This document shows, in pieces, positions 7,438-14,014 of a stretch of DNA of 20,176 nucleotides (positions are counted from its first letter, which is position 1; each line of letters opens with the position of its first letter). The position numbers and the translations under genes were made by a program. The stretch lies in NCBI GenBank assembly GCA_905210845.1, contig CAJLYG010000034.1, positions 1-20,176 of the forward strand, given 5' to 3'. This DNA is from an uncultured Prevotella sp. GTDB taxonomy: Bacteria; Bacteroidota; Bacteroidia; Bacteroidales; Bacteroidaceae. Below the pieces are notes generated by a model. That model was not told the DNA's origin and did not search any database. It saw only the letters and a program-made list of their open reading frames with translations.

Positions 7438-8793
7438 TTATTCTATGTTGACCTTCAGGGCTGTCTTGTCATGATTGAAATCACCCAACCTGACCGTGAT
7501 CAGCTCATTATCGTATTCCTCTCTTGCCTGCACGGCCGGCAGTTCCACCCGAATATAATTACGGGTAAAACCATGCATGACCTTCCCTTTAGGTGCCTTT
7601 TCGAAGAGGACCTCAGCTTGTTCACCCACATGGGCCGCATAAAAGGCATGCGTCTTCTCATCCGAGAGAGCCAGCAATCGCTTCGACCGGACCTTCTTGT
7701 CAGCATCTTTCACTACATAAGGGATTGCAAGGGCTGACGTTCCCGGGCGCTCGCTATAAGGGAAGACATGCAGTTGCGTCACGTCTAACCCTTTCAGGAA
7801 ATCATAGCATTCCTCAAAATATTCCGGGCGTTCACCCCGACAGCCCACCATGACGTCCACGCCAATAAAGGCATCTGGCATCTTCTCCTTGATTAGATGG
7901 ATCTTATGGGCAAACAAGGCCGTGTCATAACGCCTGTGCATGAGCTTCAGCACGGCGTCAGAACCGCTCTGCAACGGAATATGGAAATGAGGCATGAAAG
8001 CCCTGCTATGGGCACAATAGTCAATCAATTCATCTGATAGCAAGTCAGGTTCAAGACTGCTAATCCTAAACCGACGGATCCCTTGCACTTGGTCGAGTGC
8101 TTTCACCAAATCCAAAAAGCGCTCATGGGTGGTCTCGCCAAAGTCACCAATATTCACGCCGGTCAGCACAATCTCCTTTCCTCCCTCACGAGCGGCTTGC
8201 TCAGCCTGCTCCACCAATGAGGCGATGGATGGATTACGGGAAAATCCTCGGGCGTAAGGTATCGTACAGTATGTACAGAAGTAGTTGCATCCATCCTGCA
8301 CCTTCAGGAAATAACGGGTACGGTTGCCACGCGAACAGGATGGTGAGAACGTCGTGATTTCCTTTGTCTTGACATGATGGAATTCTGCTTCTTCCGCATC
8401 GCCAGTTTCTCCACATTCTAAGTACTTACTCCATGCGTCGCTGAGATACTGGATCAGGTGAGCCTTCTCGTTACTCCCCAAGACCAGATCAACGCCAGGA
8501 ATCCTTGCGACAGTATCAGCTTCCAACTGAGCATAGCAACCCGTCACCACCACGAAGGCATCCGGATGTTCCCTTACCATACGATGAATGGTCTGACGAC
8601 ACTTATGGTCGGCAACCTCCGTTACCGAGCAAGTGTTGATCAGACATAAATCCACGTGCTCGCCTTTCTCGGCAGTACGGACTCCCATGCCCTGCAACAT
8701 TTGTCCAAACGTAGAGGTCTCAGAAAAATTCAACTTGCAGCCCAAGGTAAAATAAGCAGCTGTCTTGCCTTGAAAGGCAGATGTATTGATCAT
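7438..8793 (-). CDS. mtaB: tRNA t6A37 methylthiotransferase MtaB
   Basis: This 451-residue enzyme adds a methylthio group to N6-threonylcarbamoyladenosine at position 37 of tRNAs that read ANN codons, giving ms2t6A. It is a two-cluster radical SAM protein. The N-terminal UPF0004 domain supplies Cys19 (LGCKLN), Cys55 (NTCSVT) and Cys86 (TGCYAQ). The radical SAM core has Cys169, Cys173 and Cys176 (DGCNYFCTYC). A TRAM-like domain ends the protein (about 385-451). The LGCKLN form and INTCSVTEVAD point to MtaB rather than MiaB or RimO. It has a textbook promoter just upstream and leads a two-gene unit with the glycosyltransferase. Confidence 0.93.
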   Translation of the reverse strand: MINTSAFQGKTAAYFTLGCKLNFSETSTFGQMLQGMGVRTAEKGEHVDLCLINTCSVTEVADHKCRQTIHRMVREHPDAFVVVTGCYAQLEADTVARIPGVDLVLGSNEKAHLIQYLSDAWSKYLECGETGDAEEAEFHHVKTKEITTFSPSCSRGNRTRYFLKVQDGCNYFCTYCTIPYARGFSRNPSIASLVEQAEQAAREGGKEIVLTGVNIGDFGETTHERFLDLVKALDQVQGIRRFRISSLEPDLLSDELIDYCAHSRAFMPHFHIPLQSGSDAVLKLMHRRYDTALFAHKIHLIKEKMPDAFIGVDVMVGCRGERPEYFEECYDFLKGLDVTQLHVFPYSERPGTSALAIPYVVKDADKKVRSKRLLALSDEKTHAFYAAHVGEQAEVLFEKAPKGKVMHGFTRNYIRVELPAVQAREEYDNELITVRLGDFNHDKTALKVNIE

Positions 8794-8821
8794 AAACGTT
8801 ATACCTTATTATATATAGATG

Positions 8822-8852
8822 CAAAGGTACTGTAAATCCAGTGAAGAACAAA
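8822..8852 (-). promoter_or_regulatory. mtaB promoter, exact Bacteroidota consensus
   Basis: On the minus strand, TTTG (8852-8849), exactly 19 bases, then TACCTTTG (8829-8822) match TTTG-N19-TAnnTTTG perfectly. It lies 28 bases upstream of the mtaB ATG. Confidence 0.8.
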
Positions 8853-9099
8853 ATAAACTTGTTGGTTTTTTATTCTCACACTCCAAAGACACCCATGCCC
8901 AACCGGGAAGTCACGTCCCCTATCATCCCCCATCACCCAAGACCATATCCCACCTGTTTTTTAGGTTTCATTGAGCTGCCTAAAATATTTAACTTTTGTT
9001 TAATATATGCAAACCGTTGATTATCAGTGCGTTACAAAAAAGTTACATTTCGGACGAAAAAAAGTCGGTAAAAAATGAACAACATATCGAAAAAATACT

Positions 9100-9107
9100 T
9101 ACCTTTG
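9100..9107 (+). promoter_or_regulatory. -7 box of the small lipoprotein gene
   Basis: TACCTTTG is an exact TAnnTTTG, 51 bases before the ATG at 9159, giving a leader of roughly 45 bases. No TTTG is present at the expected upstream distance (GAAC is there instead), so activation or another element may be needed. Confidence 0.6.
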
Positions 9108-9158
9108 CAACGTTTTAATAAACAAATGATTGTTTTACAGATTTAAAAAGCAAAGAAA

Positions 9159-9332
9159 ATGAAAAAATTAGTTTTAATGTTCGTAGCTATTGCAGCTATC
9201 TCTTTCGCATCTTGTGGTAACAAAACAGCAGCTCCTGCAGCAAACGCTGACTCTGATACAGCAGTTGTTGACAGCGCAGCTGATTCTACAGCCGTTGATT
9301 CTGCAGCAACTGACACAACTAATGCACAGTAA
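9159..9332 (+). CDS. Small low-complexity lipoprotein (57 residues)
   Basis: This short gene encodes a signal peptide MKKLVLMFVAIAAISFAS followed by Cys19, a good lipobox for lipidation. The mature part is only about 39 residues and is built almost wholly of Ala, Asp, Ser and Thr, with repeated DS, DT and AVDSA-type steps and no aromatic residue. It is acidic and likely disordered. Codon choice (GCT, GCA, GTT, TCT, ACA) differs from the GC-richer neighbours and suggests strong expression. A -7 box, a short leader and a strong terminator frame it, so it is very probably a real monocistronic gene. Small lipoproteins of this look are common in Bacteroidales; I know of no assigned role. A structural cell-envelope part or surface filler is possible. 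Confidence 0.8.
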   Translation: MKKLVLMFVAIAAISFASCGNKTAAPAANADSDTAVVDSAADSTAVDSAATDTTNAQ

Positions 9333-9363
9333 TAAATAGCTCGAACTGAAAAATGAGAGATTG

Positions 9364-9392
9364 CCGCTGGAATTCTTTCCAGCGGTTTTTTT
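9364..9392 (+). terminator. Intrinsic terminator of the small lipoprotein gene
   Basis: A perfect 9-bp stem, CCGCTGGAA (9364-9372) and TTCCAGCGG (9377-9385), with loop TTCT, is followed by seven T (9386-9392). It starts 31 bases after the stop codon. It works only in the rightward direction, as the opposite side has no T run. Confidence 0.9.
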
Positions 9393-9450
9393 ATGCTTTC
9401 TCGCATCGGTTTCTCACCCAATATAATGGCACATTGATCCACTAAAATGC

Positions 9451-9560
9451 AGGAGATGACCTTTCGAACTTCAGGAGATAACCTTTTAGGCTTCAATAGA
9501 TGGCTTTTTGAGCTCCATTAGATGACCTTTTACAAGGCGGGAGATGACCTCTTGCAAAGG
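9451..9560. repeat. Five degenerate 22-bp tandem repeats
   Basis: Units start at 9451, 9473, 9495, 9517 and 9539, each exactly 22 bases. The shared core is AGATGACCTTTT: unit 1 has AGATGACCTTTC, unit 2 AGATAACCTTTT, unit 3 AGATGGCTTTTT, unit 4 AGATGACCTTTT and unit 5 AGATGACCTCTT. The 8 or so bases after the core vary; units 1 and 2 share the ending CTTC. A possible decayed sixth copy (AGGAGATC) is at 9573. Since 22 is not a multiple of 3 and no frame fits, this is not a protein repeat. It lies between the two convergent terminators. I cannot assign it to a named repeat family. Confidence 0.85.
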
Positions 9561-9612
9561 AGCTGAATACAAAGGAGATCGAGAAAGGCAATATCCCATC
9601 CAATAGAAAAGG

Positions 9613-9650
9613 AAAAGGTCCGCTTGCAATAACTGCAAGCGGATCTTTTT
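9613..9650 (-). terminator. Terminator of the purF-carA-carB unit, possibly two-way
   Basis: A perfect 10-bp stem, TCCGCTTGCA (9619-9628) and TGCAAGCGGA (9634-9643), with loop ATAAC, is extended by G-U, G-C and A-T pairs. It has four A on the left (9613-9616) and five T on the right (9646-9650), so it could stop transcription from either side. It begins about 25 bases beyond the carB stop. Confidence 0.85.
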
Positions 9651-9674
9651 CTTATACGTTCAGACTTCAAATCC

Positions 9675-12600
9675 TTAGTATTCTGCCCATGATTTAATGT
9701 CTATCTCATCCAAGGATAAGGTACAGAAAGCATTGATGAACGCACTTGCCAAACGGCTATTCGTGATCAATGGGATGTTCAAGTCGATGGCAGCACGGCG
9801 GATCTTATAACCGTTGGTCAACTCCCTTGGTGTCAAGTCCTTTGGGATATTCACCACCATATCTATCTTCTTCTGGTGCAGCATGTCAAGTGCCTGCGGC
9901 TGCTTGCCCTCCTCCGACGGCCAATACACCCGTGTGTTCTCCACTCCATTCTCCGTCAGATACTTGGAAGTACCTCCCGTGGCATAAAGTTCATATCCAT
10001 GCTTAACCAACATCTTGGCTGCATCCAACATGTCTGCTTTCTGCTTTGCGCCACCAGTAGAGAGCAGCACAGTATGCTTGGGGATCCGTTGACCTACGCT
10101 CAGCATGCTCTTGAGCAAAGCTTGGTTGGTATCATCTCCTAAGCATCCCACCTCTCCTGTTGAGGACATGTCCACGCCTAAGACCGGATCAGCTTTCTGG
10201 AGGCGATTGAATGAGAATTGGCTGGCCTTGATCCCGACATAATCCAGGTCGAAGAGATTCTTATTCGGCTTCTCGACAGGCACTCCTAACATCACCTTTG
10301 TGGCCAAATCAATCAAGTTGAGCTTCAAGACCTTGCTTACGAAGGGGAACGAACGAGAGGCCCGGAGGTTGCACTCAATCACCATAATGTCATTGTCGCG
10401 TGCCATATACTGGATGTTGAATGGACCGCTGATATGCAAGTCCTTGGCGATCTGTCGACTGATCCGCTTGATCCTGCGCACCGTCTCCACATACAACTTC
10501 TGTGGTGGGAACTGGATTGTGGCATCGCCAGAATGCACGCCGGCGAACTCAATATGCTCAGAGATAGCATATGCCAGGATGTCTCCATTCTTTGCCACAG
10601 CATCCATCTCGATCTCCTTGGCATGTTCTATGAACCGGCTGACGACGACGGGATGGTCCTCGCTGACATTTGCAGCCAACTTCAGGAACCTCTCTAACTC
10701 CTCATGATTGGAGCAGACATTCATCGCAGCCCCTGACAAGACGTAAGAAGGGCGCACCAGGACGGGGAAGCCCACCTTGTCGATGAACCGGTTGATATCC
10801 TCCATGGTCGTCAACGCGCTCCATTCCGGTTGGTTGATGCCATTCTTTGAAAGCATGGTAGAGAACTTAGCTCGGTCCTCTGCATTGTCGATGTCCTTCG
10901 CCGCAGTACCGAGGATGGGGACATTCTGCTCATCCAAGCGCATGGCTAAGTTGTTAGGGATCTGCCCACCTGTAGAAACGATGACCCCATAAGGATGCTC
11001 CATGTCGATGATATCCATGACACGCTCGAATGTCAACTCATCGAAATAAAGGCGATCGCACATGTCATAGTCGGTGGAGACCGTCTCCGGATTATAGTTG
11101 ATCATGATCGAGCGGTAGCCTTCCCGGCGGATGGTGTGCAAAGCCTGTACCCCGCACCAGTCGAACTCAACGGAACTGCCGATGCGATAAGCCCCCGATC
11201 CCAGCACGATGATGCTCCGCTTGTCGTCCTCGAAGGAGATATCGCTCTTCACACCTGCATAAGTGACGTACAGATAGTTTGTCTGGGCAGGATATTCAGC
11301 AGCAAGCGTATCAATCTGCTTGACGACAGGAAGGATACCATAGCTCTTCCGCAGATGGCGGACGACAAGCATGGCCTTATGCATGTTGCCCAATTCCTGT
11401 TCGAGGCCTACGGCACGGGCGATCTGGAAATCAGTGAACCCATACACTTTTGCCGTGCGCAGCAAGTCCTTGCCCAGCACATTGATGCTTGTACACCTAC
11501 GCAACTGCTCATCGATGTCAATGATATGCTTCAGCTTTTGCAAGAACCATTTGTCAATCTTCGTCAAGTCGTAGATCTGGTCGATGGTATAGTTCTTGTG
11601 CAAAGCTTTTGAGATGACAAAGACACGCTTGTCCGTAGGCTCTCTTAAAGCCTCGTCAATATCATCGATCTCAAGCTCCTTGTTCTCCACAAAACCGTGC
11701 ATGCCCTGCCCGATCATGCGGAGCCCTTTCTGGATCGCCTCCTCGAAGTTGCGCCCAATCGCCATGACCTCCCCGACAGACTTCATGCTGGATCCCAGTT
11801 CCCGGTCAACGCCCCGGAACTTGCTCAGATCCCAACGAGGGATCTTGCAGACCACATAGTCGAGGGCAGGCTCGAAGAAGGCGCTTGTCGTCTTGGTAAC
11901 AGAGTTCTTCAGCTCGAACAATCCATATCCCATACCTAATTTAGCAGCCACGAAAGCCAGAGGATAGCCTGTCGCCTTAGATGCCAATGCCGAAGAACGG
12001 CTGAGCCGTGCATTGACCTCGATCACGCGGTAATCCTCGCTTTTCGGGTCAAAGGCATACTGAACATTGCATTCACCCACGATTCCGATATGACGGATAA
12101 TCTTGATAGACAAGGCCCGCAGCTTATGATACTCACTATTGCTAAGCGTCTGGGACGGCGCGATGACAATACTTTCGCCGGTATGGATACCTAAAGGATC
12201 AAAGTTCTCCATATTGCAGACCGTGATACAGTTGTCATACCGGTCGCGCACCACCTCATATTCTATTTCTTTCCAACCCTTCAAGCTCTTTTCCACGAGA
12301 ACCTGCGGGGAGAAAGAGAATGCTTTCTCAGCCAATTTGTTCAGTTCCTCCTCATTGTCGCAGAAGCCACTGCCCAGTCCGCCCAAAGCATAAGCGGCAC
12401 GGATGATCACAGGATAACCTAAGTCGGAGGCAGCCTTACGCGCCTGTTCTATATTCTCGCAAGCCTCACTCTTGATCGTCTTGACATCAATCTCCTTCAG
12501 CTTCTCCACGAAGAGCTCACGGTCTTCCGTATCCATGATCGCCTGCACAGGCGTACCCAACACCTTTACGTGATATTTCTCGAGCACTCCACTCTTGTAT

Positions 12601-12902
12601 AGCTGAACGCCACAGTTCAGGGCAGTCTGCCCACCGAACGACAACAGGATCCCATCTGGGCGTTCCTTCTCGATGACACGTTCTACGAAATAAGGCTGTA
12701 CAGGCAGGAAATAGATCTGGTCGGCTACACCCTCAGAGGTCTGCACAGTAGCGATGTTCGGGTTGATGAGCACTGTATAGACGCCCTCCTCACGCAAAGC
12801 CTTCAACGCCTGAGACCCAGAATAGTCAAACTCACCGGCTTCGCCGATCTTCAAAGCTCCTGACCCCAGAAGCAATACCTTCTTTATATTTTCGTCTTTC
12901 AT
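9675..12902 (-). CDS. carB: Carbamoyl-phosphate synthase, large subunit
   Basis: This 1075-residue subunit makes carbamoyl phosphate from bicarbonate, ammonia passed on by CarA, and two ATP, feeding pyrimidine and arginine synthesis. It shows the expected internal duplication. The first half opens with LLLGSGALKIGEAGEFDYSG and holds an ATP-grasp domain with IIRAAYALGGLGSGF. The second opens near residue 563 with IVLGSGAYRIGSSVEFDWCG and has VLVRPSYVLSGAAM. The C-terminal 130 or so residues form an MGS-like regulatory domain (ELYATGGTSKYL, GYKIRRAAIDLNIPLITN). The first motif differs from the E. coli form (GAGPIVIGQACEFDYSG), as in many Bacteroidales. It starts 8 bases after carA stops and ends just before a strong terminator. 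Confidence 0.97.
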   Translation of the reverse strand: MKDENIKKVLLLGSGALKIGEAGEFDYSGSQALKALREEGVYTVLINPNIATVQTSEGVADQIYFLPVQPYFVERVIEKERPDGILLSFGGQTALNCGVQLYKSGVLEKYHVKVLGTPVQAIMDTEDRELFVEKLKEIDVKTIKSEACENIEQARKAASDLGYPVIIRAAYALGGLGSGFCDNEEELNKLAEKAFSFSPQVLVEKSLKGWKEIEYEVVRDRYDNCITVCNMENFDPLGIHTGESIVIAPSQTLSNSEYHKLRALSIKIIRHIGIVGECNVQYAFDPKSEDYRVIEVNARLSRSSALASKATGYPLAFVAAKLGMGYGLFELKNSVTKTTSAFFEPALDYVVCKIPRWDLSKFRGVDRELGSSMKSVGEVMAIGRNFEEAIQKGLRMIGQGMHGFVENKELEIDDIDEALREPTDKRVFVISKALHKNYTIDQIYDLTKIDKWFLQKLKHIIDIDEQLRRCTSINVLGKDLLRTAKVYGFTDFQIARAVGLEQELGNMHKAMLVVRHLRKSYGILPVVKQIDTLAAEYPAQTNYLYVTYAGVKSDISFEDDKRSIIVLGSGAYRIGSSVEFDWCGVQALHTIRREGYRSIMINYNPETVSTDYDMCDRLYFDELTFERVMDIIDMEHPYGVIVSTGGQIPNNLAMRLDEQNVPILGTAAKDIDNAEDRAKFSTMLSKNGINQPEWSALTTMEDINRFIDKVGFPVLVRPSYVLSGAAMNVCSNHEELERFLKLAANVSEDHPVVVSRFIEHAKEIEMDAVAKNGDILAYAISEHIEFAGVHSGDATIQFPPQKLYVETVRRIKRISRQIAKDLHISGPFNIQYMARDNDIMVIECNLRASRSFPFVSKVLKLNLIDLATKVMLGVPVEKPNKNLFDLDYVGIKASQFSFNRLQKADPVLGVDMSSTGEVGCLGDDTNQALLKSMLSVGQRIPKHTVLLSTGGAKQKADMLDAAKMLVKHGYELYATGGTSKYLTENGVENTRVYWPSEEGKQPQALDMLHQKKIDMVVNIPKDLTPRELTNGYKIRRAAIDLNIPLITNSRLASAFINAFCTLSLDEIDIKSWAEY

Positions 12903-12910
12903 TGCTTGTC

Positions 12911-13987
12911 TTATTTAAGTGTTTCTACAAACTTGTCGAACATGAACTCCGTGTCCACCGGTCCCGCGCATGCCTCAGGATGGAACTGAGAAGAGAACCA
13001 AGGATTCTCCTTATGCCGGATACCCTCATTGGAGCCATCATTCATATTGACGAACAGCTCTTCCCAGTCCTTGCCCAAAGTCTTGGCATCTACGGCATAG
13101 CCGTGATTCTGGCTCGTTATATAGCAATGATCCGTTCCTACCAAGCGTACGGGCTGGTTATGGGAACGATGCCCATATTTCAGTTTATAGATCGTAGCGC
13201 CCCCTGCCTTACCTAAGAGTTGGTTCCCCATGCAGATTCCACAGATAGGTTTCCTGCTCATGCTCATCTGCTTACGGATGATGTCAACCGCATCCACACA
13301 CATATCAGGGTCACCAGGTCCATTGGCGAGGAACAGTCCGTCAAAATCCATGCCTGTATAATCATAATTCCAAGGCACCCGGATGACTTCCACTCCTCGT
13401 TTGATCAGGCAACGGATGATGTTAGCTTTCACGCCACAATCGACGAGAACCACCTTTTTGCCCGCGCCCTCATTATAAGTAATGACAGTTTTCGTGCTCA
13501 CTTGGTCGACAAAGTTAACCCCCTCGTAGTGAGCTTCAGGAATATTGTCAGGCTCGTCATCGAACAAGATCTTGCCCATCATCACGCCATGCTCCCGCAA
13601 GACCTTGGTCAGCTCTCGGGTATCAATGCCTGTGATGCCAGGGACCTTCTCCCGCTTCAACCAATCGCCCAGGCTTTCCACAGCGTTCCAATGGGAATAC
13701 TGCTCACTATAGTCAGCCACGATAATGGCTGAAGCATAGATCTTGTCACTCTCCATGAAAGTAGGAATGCCATTCTCCTCAAAAGTGAAAGGAGGCACGC
13801 CATAGTTGCCCACTAAAGGATACGTGAGCGTCATCAGCTGACCAGCATAAGAAGGGTCGGTCAGGCTTTCTGGATAACCCATCATTGCCGTGTTGAAGAC
13901 CACTTCACCTGCAACAGGAGCATCATATCCAAAACTCTTTCCGTAGAATTTGGTCCCGTCAGATAAGACAAGCGTTACATTTTTCAT
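12911..13987 (-). CDS. carA: Carbamoyl-phosphate synthase, small (glutaminase) subunit
   Basis: This 358-residue subunit hydrolyses glutamine and passes ammonia to CarB. The N-terminal CarA domain begins VTLVLSDGTKFYGKSFG and includes FNTAMMGYPESLTDPSYAGQ. The C-terminal class I amidotransferase has the nucleophile Cys252 (GICMGNQ) with His336 and Glu338 (QFHPEA), so the triad is complete. Length is slightly below that of E. coli CarA (382). It lies 27 bases after the PurF-type gene and 8 before carB, so one transcript is likely. Confidence 0.97.
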   Translation of the reverse strand: MKNVTLVLSDGTKFYGKSFGYDAPVAGEVVFNTAMMGYPESLTDPSYAGQLMTLTYPLVGNYGVPPFTFEENGIPTFMESDKIYASAIIVADYSEQYSHWNAVESLGDWLKREKVPGITGIDTRELTKVLREHGVMMGKILFDDEPDNIPEAHYEGVNFVDQVSTKTVITYNEGAGKKVVLVDCGVKANIIRCLIKRGVEVIRVPWNYDYTGMDFDGLFLANGPGDPDMCVDAVDIIRKQMSMSRKPICGICMGNQLLGKAGGATIYKLKYGHRSHNQPVRLVGTDHCYITSQNHGYAVDAKTLGKDWEELFVNMNDGSNEGIRHKENPWFSSQFHPEACAGPVDTEFMFDKFVETLK

Positions 13988-14014
13988 GTCTATATATTAT
14001 TTTATGGATTCATA

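Larger units (their letters stand above)
8794..9158. other. Gene-free divergent intergenic region
   Basis: The region holds the mtaB promoter at its left end and the small-lipoprotein promoter at its right end. The middle (about 8880-8955) is C-rich and has no open frame or structure I can support. An AT-rich inverted repeat, TTTTAGG (8959-8965) and CCTAAAA (8979-8985), lies more than 110 bases upstream of the lipoprotein -7 box and could be an operator or a weak hairpin. Confidence 0.5.

Noticed and set aside
9143..9496. 117-codon minus-strand open frame across the small lipoprotein and terminator
   Set aside because: It runs antisense through the lipoprotein gene, the perfect terminator and part of the repeat array, and its Ala/Val/Ser-rich stretch is only the mirror of the lipoprotein codons.
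9451..9560. CRISPR array reading of the 22-bp repeats
   Set aside because: Unit period is 22 bases, repeats and gaps are too short, the cores are degenerate, and no cas gene is near.
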